This document shows positions 11,693 through 23,977 of a DNA stretch of 45,000 nt, piece after piece. The stretch spans positions 2,370,465-2,415,464 of the forward strand of contig CM018891.1 in NCBI GenBank assembly GCA_009663005.1, read 5' to 3'. The notes under the pieces were generated by a model, which was given only the letters and a program-made list of their open reading frames with translations, did not search any database and was not told the DNA's origin. Each line of letters begins with the position of its first letter. Position 1 is the first letter of the stretch. The DNA is from Actinidia chinensis (lineage: Eukaryota > Streptophyta > Magnoliopsida > Ericales > Actinidiaceae). A program made the translations under genes and the position numbers.

Positions 11693-12422
11693 TAAAAAAA
11701 CCAAGGTTTCACTTTTGTCAGGTTTGTTGAATAATTAAGTTCTTGGTGTTTCAATAGCTCTAGTGGAGTCATCCATCAACACATGTCAACCCTCTAGCAA
11801 GGGTCGCCCCTCTATTCCATCTATCTTAACCCCAATTACTACATCCCTTCATCATCGCCCTTCTCATCTAGATCAACATATATTGAGAGAGAAAGAGAAG
11901 AGGTCTAGGGTTTTCAAACCATAGGGAGAGATGTGACTAGGTTGCAATGACTAGTGATGTTAGAAAATCCATTGCTACAATAGCGATATCGATGGTGGAA
12001 GCCGGTGGTAACATAGATTTACAATTGATATCGTGATATGGTTACTCATGAGGTTTAAAAAGCGCTCTCTCTCACACGCGCACATATGTTGAGGATGGTA
12101 GGGAGTGTGCGAGGTTAATTAAGTGTGGGTGGTGCTATAGTGCTGGTTCGCCAAACTCAGGCCAATCATTCCAATGCCTTCCCCTTCCCTAATCTAATCG
12201 CCTATCTCCTTACAAAATAAAATTATGCAATTGAGGGCGAGGGACCTAGACGAGATTATTGTGCTATATAGTGAGACCCAGTGGCACACTAACATGCGCC
12301 ATATGCCACTTAGTCGACCCCCCCCCCTCCCCTCCCCCCCGCATGAATGGTTCCCAAGGTGCCCATTGATCATCCGTCCACTTCCGTCTTATGATCAATA
12401 CGAGTAACTTTAGCTTGAACTA
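11693..12422. other. Intergenic DNA
   Basis: No gene recognised. It contains a poly-C stretch at about 12318-12340 and short GA-rich repeats near 11885. Possible gene remnants could not be assigned. Confidence 0.35.
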
Positions 12423-13195
12423 GGGGTGTCCAAAAAATTCAAAAAACGGTGAACCGAACCGAATCGTGCATTTTGGTTGTTTATGGTTTATGGTTAGGGT
12501 CTTTCTGGTTTTTTAACATTAAGACCGATAATTTGATTTGGTTACCGCTTTTTATTTTTCAAACTATGGTTCTAATTGAACCGAACCGAAATCGATTATA
12601 TAAAGATATACGCGTATTTTCTTTATCTAGAATATTAATTCATACCTACGCGTGATTACGTTAGTTTTATTCCAACAAAAAAATTTTTCACTTCCCATAT
12701 ATAGTAGGATTACTCTAATCCATTTGTTCATCAAAACAGTTCACATTATTTCTCTATCCAAAATTTTATCAATGGGTAATTTTTCTTTTGTTATATCCAT
12801 TATGATCTTTTTTAGTTTTTTGTATTTATTCCTTTTTTTGTTTGTTATCCTTATTATGAATCTAACTTTTTATATTTATTATTGCAATTTAGATTGGTTG
12901 ATATAATATCATTTAAGGAGTCAATCTAGGAACTATTTTATACTATTTTAGTTCATGACTTGAAGTATAATGAAGATGGTAAAGAAATAATTTTATTTAT
13001 AATTTTATATTTTATAAAAATATTTTAAATGTTTATTGGATGAACCGGAACCGAACCGGAACTGAATCCTAAGACGGATCGGTTTTGGTTTGGTTCTATA
13101 CTTGTAATGGTTAGATTCCGGTTTTCAGAATCGTTAAACATGGATTGATTACTGAATTTTTATGAAATCGGACCAATCCGGACCATAGACACCCC
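12423..13195. mobile_element. GGTTCGGTT-type TIR repeat (773 bp)
   Basis: Terminal GGGGTGTC / GACACCCC are exact inverted repeats. Near each end are runs of GAACCGAACCGAA-like motifs around an AT-rich core. Nearly identical flanks AGCTTGAAC (12412-12420) and AACTTGAAC (13197-13205) look like an old target-site duplication. No coding capacity; open frames inside are AT-rich noise. Confidence 0.6.
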
Positions 13196-14161
13196 AAACT
13201 TGAACAAGAGGTTCTGCGACATTGTTTGACCCAACATTGGCTGGAGGTCACGACATTTCAATCCCAGTACCAGAGGAATGCTTTAGAGACACAATCGCTC
13301 CTCTCGCCATTGCTTAACCTCCAATCACCTTTCAGAGATTTGCGGATGCTTAAATTTTTCTTTTATTTTTTAAAGTAGTATTAAGTAGTAGTTTGTACTT
13401 TTTTTAATTTTCTTTTAATTGGTGTTGGACTGTAACACTCTACTCTTGTTTCATTTTGGCTTGTAATATTTGTTGCTTTCATTTTTTTGCTCTTGCTCTT
13501 GGTTATGTTATCTTATATTTGTTGGTTACTTTTACTAACAAGTGCACCTGCTTCTAAGTTAGGGGAGTTCCTTGCCCTTTCTTTTATAGGTTCTGCTTTC
13601 AATAAGAAGTACAAAATGACAAAAATTTTTATTTTCGATATATTTTTTACACTTTAACATATTCCTATATACTTTTTATACTTTTCTATATACTTTTTTT
13701 ACACATTTTTATATTTTAAATAAAGCTCACTGAATTTCTTTTAGCCTTTTCCTTCTTTTATTTATGCTTGTCCTTTGTCTCGAGGTGACATATCATGTTT
13801 CCTTTATTTCTTATTATTCTTTTGACGTCTTTATGGATTGTCATTGCGGATAATGTCGTCTAAGTTGGGACCTAAATCTTTTCTTGCACGCCTTATTTTC
13901 CAATTTTTATCATGTCATCTAAAATTTAGGTACAAATCTTTTTCTTAATCTATTTTCCAATTTTTATCACCTGTTAATTAATTGGGCCTTAATTGTTGGA
14001 GAGCCTTTAGAGTCCAATCCAAAAAATCCTATGTGAGAGAAACCATTTGGGAGGTTCAAACACCCAACGTGTTAATTTGGGGCATATTTTTTGGGAAGCC
14101 TTACAATTTGATGGCTGCTGGAGTTGGGCCCCACAAATAGACATAAATATTGGACCATGAA
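13196..14161. other. AT-rich intergenic DNA
   Basis: No recognisable gene. Composition is T-rich on the plus strand with repeated TACACTTT/TATACTTTT phrases about 13650-13710. Confidence 0.35.
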
Positions 14162-14482
14162 AGGGGTGTTCAAAATTATGTCTCGGGACCAACTCGACAA
14201 ACCCGATCGATCCGAAGCTTACCTACCCATTTCGCTCACTCTATGGGTGAATAATGAGTGAGTTTTAATTAACTCAATCACATTTTGTTCGGGTGTCGGG
14301 TCATTCAATCAACCAACCCGATCGACCAATCCGATAATTTTACACTAAAATTCACAATTTTCACCCAACCCAACCCAACCCCCACCCCGACCAATTCTCA
14401 CCCGAACTGACCCACCCCGACCAATTCGGTTCGGGTGTTGAGTGACCCCAAACCCAATTTGATCCGACCTGTGAACACTCCT
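14162..14482. mobile_element. Second GGGTGTTC-type TIR repeat (321 bp)
   Basis: Begins AGGGGTGTTCA and ends TGAACACTCCT (imperfect inverted repeats). The interior is rich in CCCGACC/AACCCAACCC motifs and their complements, so it is structurally like the element at 12423 but with a different core motif. No clear target duplication. Confidence 0.5.
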
Positions 14483-15063
14483 AGGCAATTAGAAAGTAAT
14501 GTTTGGTAAGCACATGCTACAGTGAGATATTCAAATATCCTTCTAACATGTGGGGCAGCTTAAACTTGTAGAACAAAAATTTGTTGAGTGGTATTTGAAA
14601 TTCAGGAATGTTACAATCTAGTGGCTGAGTGGTTGTTGAAATCTAGGAGTGTTATAAAGAAAAAAAGTGTACTTAAAACAAAATATATATAGTTCAAATT
14701 CGAATGATCTATGTGATTATATGGGTCTTACATAGAAAGTATCCGAACTACTTATTTCATTTCATGGGAATTTTTGTTTTAATTATTTTTCTATGTTATA
14801 GCTTATTGATTTAAGATTTTGCATTGAACAATAAATAGGAAATCTTAGAAGCCATGGACTTTTAAATAGAATTGCACCGTACTTCATGCAACTTTTGTAT
14901 TGGGCTATTTGGTACTATCTTAAATCATGCTGTTCAAATATGGAAACCGGATATACCGATGAAAAATTTCACAATTGAAGGGCAATGGTATAAAGATGTT
15001 CATAATGAAAAGATTATTTTGAATTTTGTCACCTCATAGGACTAAAAAGATTTATTTTGAATG
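14483..15063. other. AT-rich intergenic DNA
   Basis: No gene, RNA or clear repeat recognised. Confidence 0.35.
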
Positions 15064-16385
15064 CTTAGGTGATGTTTGGTAAAGTTTAATTTTTTGTTGT
15101 TATTTTTCTATTTTTGTTTGTTTAATTATTAATGAAAACAGAAAACTGTTTGTGTTACAAAAAATAATGAAAACAAGGTAAACAATTTTCACTATTTTGA
15201 AAGTAGTGAAATAAGAAAAAGTGTTTTTGTTTTGGTTTCAAAATGTTATTACAAAAATTTGTTATCCAAATTTTTCAACCACCATCTCCATCTGCAAAAG
15301 CCAAATCCACAAGAAAACTACACCGCATATCACCCCACGCCTCCTTCCCTCATGCATAATAGCCTCCACACATCAATCACCGCCATAACCACCACCACCT
15401 CCTCATCATTGCGCACCTCCTCTCCTCTCCAAAAAATTCATTTTCACACGCCATCACCACCACCACATCATAATCACTGCGCGCCACTCCTCCTCCTCAT
15501 CCTCCTCCTCCACCTCCACCTCCTTATCATCCTCCTCATCCTCACCACCATCAAACGCCACCTCCTCCTCCACCCACCCCTCCACCGCTCCTCCTCCACC
15601 ACCACCACGCAACCGCCTCCTCTCACCGGCCACCACCTCCTCATCCACCACCCCAACACCGTCCTCCTCCAAATCACCATCACCGCCCCCACCACCTCCT
15701 CCTCCTCCAACTACACACCACATCCAACCTCCTCCTCCCCAACACAATCAGCCAATCTCCTCCTCCTCACAACCTTCACCACCGCGCCTCATATTCTCTT
15801 CAACGCCGCCGCCTCAACAACCATCACGCCACCTCCTCATCCTCATTAACCACCTCCACTGCCGCGCCTACACCTCCTCCACCACCACCACCACATCTCC
15901 TCCTCTACCACCACAACCGCCACCTCCTCACCACCACCACCACTCCACCGCTCCTCCACACCACCATCACCACCACCTCCACCGCCTCCACACCACCACC
16001 ACAACAACCACCAACAACCACCCCTCCTCCGCCACCACCACCGCCTCCTCCTCAAACACCTCCACCACACCGCGCCGCCTACTCCACCACCTCATCACCA
16101 CCACCGCGCCAACCAACACCTCCTCCTCCATAAATACTCTCCACACCTTCTCACCCTCCACCACCACCATACTCCACATCCTCCTCTTCCGACCACCGCC
16201 TCCACCACACCCTTTTTAAAATAGTTTAAAAGTAGTGAAACCAAACACTATTTTTGTTTTAAATAGTTTTAAAAAAAGTGAACACAAACATATTTTAGTT
16301 TTGTTTACAAAAAATGAAATAAAATAAAAAAAAAATTAAACAAACACAAAAAACAGAAAAAAAAACGTTACCAAACATTCCTAAG
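15064..16385. mobile_element. Tourist-like TIR element carrying a large CCA/CCT tract
   Basis: Left end CTTAGGTGATGTTTGGTAA; the reverse complement of the right end is CTTAGGAATGTTTGGTAA. Both ends continue into related T-rich arms with GTTTGTTTAATT. Termini beside TTA/TAA and the GTTTGG motif fit PIF/Harbinger Tourist-like MITEs. At 1.3 kb it is long for this class because the centre is a low-complexity tract (separate entry). No transposase. Confidence 0.6.
15350..16205. repeat. Degenerate (CCA/CCT)n tract, about 850 bp, almost G-free
   Basis: The plus strand is made almost entirely of CACCAC, CTCCTC and CATCAC units with very few G residues; the minus strand is therefore GGT/GGA-rich. Long open frames on both strands (e.g. 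15232-15849 plus, 15846-16179 minus) come from the absence of stop codons in this composition and are not genes. It lies inside the TIR element at 15064-16385. Confidence 0.9.
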
Positions 16386-18240
16386 GGCTCCATTGTCATT
16401 TGAGCTCCAAATCAGTCTTGAGATCTGGATTTTTGACCACTTGGTGTTGTGGGCCAATACTCTCTCTCACACACTAATATGGACAACCCAAGTTGATATT
16501 TTAAGCATATTCTCTCTCTGGGAAAAAAGACACATATGTAGGCTAATTTTGATTTCTGTGGACTCACTGTAAACTATCTCTCTCCTTTTTTTCTAAAATC
16601 TAATAACATCATATAGAACTATTATTGAAAAGACAAAGGATTATCGGATTGTAAAAAAGAAAGGTAATACGACCAATCTTCTCTAACTAAACACGTGTAA
16701 TTTAGATCGTAAGTGCACGTCAGATCACACTTCATTTAATCTGTTCATTTTATGAATCAAAATATGTAAATTACGTGTACAATAATTTATTCATTTGTGA
16801 CATAAGAAAATAGAAACAATTCTAAATACCCACGTGACCACATCTCCAAATTATTTCAATAAAATAGAAAAACAACACAAGGACCATTGACTTGGCCAGC
16901 CTGTTGAAGGATACTCCAAATCTTGAAATGCCAACATTAGATTGAGTTTGGAGGTAAGGACATGAAAATTTTGTTTCTCCCTCTGTATATAACACTAAAA
17001 ATATGTATGTACATCTGGAACAGTGAAAAATGCCAATTACTTATACTAATGACTCTAACACCAACCACACATCACATCCTTTCTCACCACATTACAATTG
17101 AAACCAAGATTTAGAATATTTGTGAATGAATAAAATGACGTACAACAGATAATTTACGAATTTTATGAGAATCACGTCAAACAAGGCATTTGCTTATATA
17201 AGAAAGTTGTACAATATGTGTTATAAATATAGAATAAGGCACCTTTTGAAATAATTATTTTTGGGTTTATATAATTGTTTTGATTTTTGAATATATTCGT
17301 CACGATCTCAATTAGACTCGACGAGAATATTTAGCTATAAAAAAGTATTGTAAACAAATAATTGGTGAATCCTTGAAATATTCATGCCTACCTTGTGTTT
17401 GTTATGCAATCCCATGGTGGCATTGTATCCCCTCAACCACCAATTCTCCTTTATACAAAACTATTCTAATCCCACTATGAAAAAAGTAGGAAAATTATTT
17501 TAAAACCAGATTTTGTCATGACATTATTAGTATTTAGTTGAAAATAATCAGTCTGATTTTTGTTTTCAGAATCAGTTTTGCAGAGAATATTTATTTTTAA
17601 AAAAAGTCAATAACTAGCCAGATTTTGAAACTTGTTTGGAGGGTTTTAAAAAGGAATCCAATCTTAAGATTTTTTTTTGTTTTTTTCTTAAATTTTCAAA
17701 AATCATTTATACAAAACAAATAACAATAACATACATGGGAAAATACAAAAAAGAAAATCAGAGTTTGATCTCAATAACAAATTAAAACCTATAATTTTAA
17801 TTATAACAAATTAAACTCTAAGATATTGATTTAATCATAATTAAAATCCTACGTCAGGCTTTATTTCATTAAAGTTGAGGAAACTAACTAATTCTTGCCA
17901 AAAAATAAAAAAAAATACATATTTTCAAAGTTACCGGTCTTTAAAGGCCTTAATTGATGCAATTAGGGTTTATTTTTAAGTTAAATATTTAAGATAATTT
18001 TTAGAGTTTTACTTGAAAATGAATCATAATTGCATCGATTAAATGATGACAACATTTAAAGAAGCCACTTCCTTAATTTTTTAGCAAGAATTATTTAGTT
18101 CATCAACTTCAATAAAATAAAGATTAATGAAAAATTTTAATTAGGATTAAATTAAAATTATAAAATTTAATTTATTATAATTAAAATTATAGAATTTAAT
18201 TTGTTATTGTAGTTAATTTTTTTTTCCCCCATTTTTTACA
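16386..18240. other. AT-rich intergenic DNA upstream of the transporter
   Basis: No gene recognised. The stretch 17680-18230 is extremely AT-rich with repeated TTAAAATTATAA-like phrases. The proximal part should hold the transporter promoter; I could not pick a TATA box with confidence. Confidence 0.35.
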
Positions 18241-18484
18241 TCTAACTGTCAGTCACGCAAATAAAACCATACCCATTCAATGACTTTCTGTGCCTCTCCT
18301 CTTCCGCTAATCACCGCCTTCTTTAGTCTACCTGTTGCTCTCACAGTTCATCTTTCCATCTCTCTCTCTCTCATCCAAATCAACGCAAAAAAAGCACTGT
18401 AAAAGGTCTCCGTATAAACTCATAAACACAGCCTCGCTCGCCTCTGTTTGATCGCATCGGAGGAGAGAGAGGAGAGGGAAAAAT

Positions 18485-21400
18485 ATGAGTTTCAGGGAGG
18501 AGAGTGATGATGGGAGAGATCTCAAGAAGCCATTTCTTCACACGGGAAGTTGGTACCGAATGGGTTCGAGGCAATCCAGTATGATGGGCTCGTCCCAGGC
18601 GATTCGTGATAGCTCAATCTCTGTCGTCGCCTGTGTTCTCATCGTTGCTTTAGGCCCAATCCAATTTGGTTTCACCGTAAGAGCAACTCTCTCAATCTTT
18701 CTTTCTTCTTCGGTTCTCTGTTTGGTTGCCGAGAAATCTGAAGTATGAATCATAATCTCCTCACAGCTACAGATTAACTCAATGAGTAGTTTCTAAGAGC
18801 AATTGTTTCGATATTTCTTTCTACTTTGAATCTCTGTTTGGTTGCCGAGAAAAATCTGATGTAGTGAATGAAAACTGAAAACCCATGAATCATAATCTCC
18901 CGCAAAGCTACAGATTAACTCAATTAGTAGTTTCTTATTTCAATATTTCTTTCTACTTTGAATCTTTGTTTGGCTACCGAGAAATTGGAACTAGTGACTG
19001 AAAATTGAAAACCCATGGATCATAATCTCCCTCAAAGCTAGATATTAATTCAATTAGAAGCTTCTACACGAAATCGATTCAATTCCAGATTGGTTTTGTT
19101 TTCCACTGTTTCGAACTATTGCATTATTGAGTGATTTTTTTTGGGTACTTTTTCAGGCTGGTTATTCTTCACCTACACAAACTGCCATCACCAAAGATCT
19201 TGGGCTTACAGTATCCGAGGTGGGAATAAACTTTGCTGCTCTGATTTGATATGAGTTTATTTCGACATGGTTACTAAATCTAATTATTGGGTCAGTTCTC
19301 TTTATTGGTCTTTATCGAATGTGGGCGCAATGGTGAGGCAATAGCTAGGCGGTTCAGATGATGAGTATATTGGTCGAAACGGGTATGATTGTTCAAGTGC
19401 TTTTATGGTTTACATAATTAAAAGTTGTGGTTGACTTGATATGATTTGCTGAGTGATCTTTCTATCTCCTGTACCAATGCAGTCTGGATGATTGCAGCCA
19501 TCCCAAACCATTATTGGTTGGCTTGCCATTTCATTTGCAGAGTGAAGTCAATGTAATTATTACTTCAGTGTAGAACTGTATCATTTGTGCATAAAAATGC
19601 CATTATGGTACCTTTAATGGCCATGCTTGTTGGTTGACTAGGATTCTTCTTTTCTAACATGGGAAGGTTGTGGAAGGATTTGGTGTGGGAATTATTTCAT
19701 TACACGGTAAGTGGTAAGCTTTGTTTGTTCTAGAACTGTTGCCGTGAAAAATACCCTAATTTGAGTACTTGTCTAACCTTAGGTTCCTTATATATAGCCG
19801 AAATAGGCACCTCAGAACATGAGAGGGCATTGGGTTCAGTTACCCAGGTTGGCTTAGTAAAGGCTTATTCTTTTAATGAGTCGGTATTGTCACAGTACAA
19901 CACTTGTCAAAACCACTAATTTTGATACTTTTGTGTTTAGCTCTCTGTCACTATTGGAATAATGCTGGCTTATTTGCTGGGACTTTTTGTTAATTGGAGA
20001 GCACTTGCAGTTCTAGGTAATCCTCTAAAGCACTTGTAAAGTGTCTCACTAACTATCAATACAATTCTTTAACATTCATTTTCATCTCTGAAGAATGCAA
20101 TCCACTATTAATTCCCTTCGCTGTGCTCCTGTGCAGTGAATGAAATTTGTATTAATAATCTGAGATTTTGTGCTTAAGCAAAACAGCAATTCTGCTTTAG
20201 TTCACTGATATGTTGATGAGTGATGGTTCAATTGGAGATGCCCAGGAACCAGATCTTAGGAATCTTGCTTTTCTCAAATTTTTCTACTATTTCATGATTT
20301 TCATCATAACAACAGAATAGAAAGATGCGGTTTGTTGTTTGTAATTGCAAAACTAACTCTTTATGCAGCTAGCAAATTTTTATTATCATAACAGTATTGA
20401 TTTTTGCCGAAAGGAGAAAAGTTGAAGCCATTCATAATGATAAGTTAGTGATGACTGATTCTCAAACCTGATTTGTGACAAACAAGCATTGTGGCTGAAA
20501 CTTGTTCAAGCTCAAATAGCAAACTTGGAAGTGATCTTTTGATCTTGACTCTATCTTAGTCAAGAAGGCAACATGGGTGTTGGCATGTGTTTTATTGTCG
20601 CTCCTTCTCTTTTATTGTGTGCGAAATAAACAAAAGCAACGGAGCAGAGACATCAAAAGCAAGGGGTAATACCTGTCATTGATGTGTAACAGGAATATAG
20701 ATTAGTATCAAAAGCCGGTAAGCTGAAAGTTTAGAGTGAATTGCTCAATGGGTAGCTCACATCACCTGCAACATTGGCGTATTTTCACTTTCGTGTTATT
20801 GCCAAGGCACAAAAGTAAAGGAATATATGATTTTCCATGTAATTGAACACCATCTGGATGCCAATGTTCTATTTGTTAAAAGTTAGTCCAACATCACGTA
20901 CTTAAGCCATCCACGCTTAGCATATATAATTTAGAGGTTATTTCACCTATTGCCAATTGGTTTTTGGTTGGACCTCTCGATCCTATTTAACACTATTTAC
21001 CCTTTGCCTTTCTGAAAAAAGAGAAATTTCAGGCTGTTAAAATGCATTATGTCCTATTTCTAAATTTTGTACGGTAAGTTAACAAGATTTTGATATTTTT
21101 TCAGAATATTGCCATGTCTAATATTGATACCTGGGCTATTTTTCATTCCCGAATCCCCCCGGTGGCTGGTAAGCTTCATGATATGAAGTAGTGTGTTTTC
21201 TTGTTCATAGTTGGCTATGTGGTCGTAGTCACTGAAGCAAAACTGCTTTGTTGAATACAGGCAAAAATGGGAATGACAGAAGAATTCGAAACGTCTTTGC
21301 AAGTGCTTCGAGGGTTTGACACCGACATTTCCGTTGAAGTAAATGAAATCAAGGTAAATATTATCGGATTCTATTGCAAGTTTACAACTGTGAGATTGAA

Positions 21401-23977
21401 TGTTATCTTTTACACCTATGGAGGAGAGTTTGAGGTTCAATCTCCATTAATACATTAAAATCTGTATCTTACTTACCAAACAAAGAACAAGTATCAGAAA
21501 GTGACCAACTCAAACTGCTTCCATTTAGCTAGCTACCGTTTGTCAGACTGATGTTTTAGTACACACTGTGTATTTATTTGTTCATAATTTAAATTGGACC
21601 TATATCCTCATTGAATGCATGTGTATAATGCAGAGGTCTGTAGCATCAACCAGGAGAAAAACGACAATTCGTTTCTCAGAACTTAAACAAAGAAGATATT
21701 GGTTTCCCTTGATGGTAGTACTCCTTGACTTAAAAAAGTTTTAGTTTTCTTTTATTATTGATAATTTTTTTTGTGTGACAAACTATTAAATGCTAATTGT
21801 TTTCGCCTTACGGATATCTGCAGAAGGAATTGGATTACTTGTCCTGCAACAATTGACTGGAGTTAATGGTGTTCTCTTCTATTCCAGTACCATTTTTGAA
21901 GCTGCTGGTAAGTACTAACTTGTTTGTCATCTTCCTCGTATTTTTCGGGGTGGTGTTCTAGGGTCACCAAGTACGGTGTCGCTATCGGTGTCAAGTTGGA
22001 TGGCTTTTAAAAGTTGCTTTAAATTTAAACAGGGATTTCATCTAGTAATGTTGCTACATTTGGACTTGGCGCTGTTCAGGTATAGTTTGCTTTCAAATTG
22101 CTTTCTGTCATCCAAGACTCAGGTTCTAATGTTTCTTGAGATACCCCTCAAGTCGTCAATAACTCAATAAGACTTCATGCATTGTTTAGGTCGTTGCCAC
22201 TGGAGTTTCTACATGGTTGGTTGACAAAACAGGCCGTCGGCTTCTATTAATTGTGAGTTTGAACAAAATAATGTTTTTTATACTCGACCAGCTAATATAT
22301 TATGCCATTTGACATAAATAGAATGTTTAATCCCTTGTTGCAGGTCTCTTCCTCCGGAATGGTTGCTAGCCTCCTAGTTGTTGCAATTTCATTCTTTATA
22401 AAGGTACTGATGCAGTTGGTTGTGCTAATTAACTTTTCCGGTCGAAATTAATGATTCGCAAAGTTTTTCTTTCTTCTCATGTGTAATAATCGTTAATACT
22501 TTTGCTTTAATTTTTAACGAATACAGGATTCTATATCAGACGATTCCACCCTTTATAGCATATTGGGCATCTTCTCAGTAGTGGGGGTTGTGGTATGTCT
22601 TTTTTATAGTTGCGCAACTGACTAATGAGAATGGTTGAACTTATTGTTGCTGAAGTTGTCTTGGTTTGTCTGACCAACTTATTTTTTCTCCCAGGGCATG
22701 ATTATTGGATTTTCTCTTGGAATGGGGCCAATTCCGTGGGTCATTATGTCCGAGGTACCTATATTGACATTACCATGCAATGTAACATTTTGCTGATTCC
22801 TCTTTCAAACTTTACTGGAATGAATGCTTGAATCAGCAGCTGTTGAGGTGTTATTATTTTTCTCTCCTTTCTTGGCCACTTATATCGACTACCTTTTTGG
22901 TGTAGCTAGGGAAAATCTTCTATTTCCATCTCATACTTCGACTTGAAGTACTTGTGGAGACTGACTACTCTCTCTTTGAGGCAAAGTTTGTGGTCTTCCA
23001 TACCGTTAATATATCTGGTTCTTACAAACCTCTGAAACAAATGTTTCAGGTTGTGTTACACCCACTGTCGCTGAAATCTCATGTCCATATCTATGGCTAT
23101 AATTGCATTACTAATTGCCAGTAGTTTGATTCTTAATGCTTAAAAATTCAACCTTGAATATGTCTGATATAAATAAAGCGTAAACCCCGTGGTTGGCAAT
23201 ATCGAACCAAGCACTTGGGTTTTGAAAGACCAATTCGTGACAATGCCTTGTTGCTTGCAACCCAAAGTTGTCAATCTCGTACGGTTTTGGCTATCGGTAT
23301 AGCATGTGCCAGTACCATGTGTGCCGGTGTACCATTTGGATTTATCGCTATAGGCCTTTCTAAAACTACTTGGGTTTTAGAATTTACCAAAAAACACTTT
23401 TAAAACTCCAAAATTTAGGAAAATATCGCAGCAATTTGTGTTCTGGATTATTTTTTAGATTCCACCAGTACAAGCCAGCATTTTTTTTAAGTACAGGCCA
23501 GTGTTTTGAGCGTACAGAACATAGACTTTTCTGTATCGTTTTTCATCTACTATGGTACGGTATTGATAACTCAATTTTTTGATTGACCATGGCCTGTAGC
23601 TTACTGCAACTCTTCGGCTCGTTCTTATATTTTCATCTGTATATTCCATTGCAGATCCTTCCAATCAACATTAAGGGCCTCGCTGGAAGTGTAGCGACAC
23701 TGGCCAACTGGTTTTTTGCTTGGGTGGTTACTATGACTGCTAACTTGCTTTTGAATTGGAGCAGCGGAGGTTAGCCTTTTATCTATCTATCCATCGATCC
23801 ATAGCATTGTCTTTTCTTTTTTCATGTTATTTTATTTCTAACTTGCCTTGCTTCATTCCGACAGGAACATTTACCATTTATATGCTTATGTGTGCTTTCA
23901 CGATTGTATTTGCGACGATCTGGGTGCCGGAGACAAAGGGAAGGACTCTAGAAGAAATCCAGTGGTCCTTCAGATGA
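18485..23977 (+). CDS. ERDL6: ERD6-like vacuolar sugar transporter, 18 exons, frame disrupted in exons 3-6, 8 and 11
   Basis: Major-facilitator monosaccharide transporter; Arabidopsis ERDL6 is a tonoplast proton/glucose exporter. Exons: 18485-18676, 19157-19219, 19296-19382, 19483-19541, 19642-19706, 19783-19847, 19941-20016, 21105-21168, 21261-21353, 21634-21714, 21824-21907, 22033-22079, 22190-22252, 22344-22403, 22527-22592, 22695-22754, 23655-23769, 23865-23977. Exon 1 encodes the ERDL6-type N-terminus ([20 protein letters not shown]) before helix 1. Family signatures include PESPRWL (exon 8), [14 protein letters not shown] (11), DKTGRRLLL (13), [12 protein letters not shown] (16), [15 protein letters not shown] (17) and [11 protein letters not shown] (18). 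Exons 7, 9, 10 and 12-18 join in perfect phase. Exons 3-6 each carry indels; exons 8 and 11 each lack one base at the start. The 5' leader is CT-rich. Either a decaying gene or a faulty consensus. About 487 residues if intact, the usual length. Confidence 0.88.
18697..19064 (+). repeat. Three tandem copies of a ~125-bp unit in transporter intron 1
   Basis: CTCTGTTTGGTTGCCGAGAA followed by AATCATAATCTCC, CAAAGCTACAGATTAA and AATTAGTAGTTTCT recurs three times (about 18697-18797, 18806-18934, 18938-19064). The first copy overlaps the exon 1 splice donor region only downstream of the coding sequence. The units are diverged, so it is an old local duplication. Confidence 0.8.

Noticed and set aside
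12652..12906. 84-codon hydrophobic frame that looks like membrane helices
   Set aside because: The composition is the result of T-rich core DNA of the TIR repeat at 12423-13195.
15232..15849. 205-codon open frame rich in His, Thr, Pro and Leu, and the minus-strand Gly/Trp/Arg frames over the same DNA
   Set aside because: They follow directly from the stop-poor CCA/CCT tract and have no domain, start context or codon pattern of a gene.
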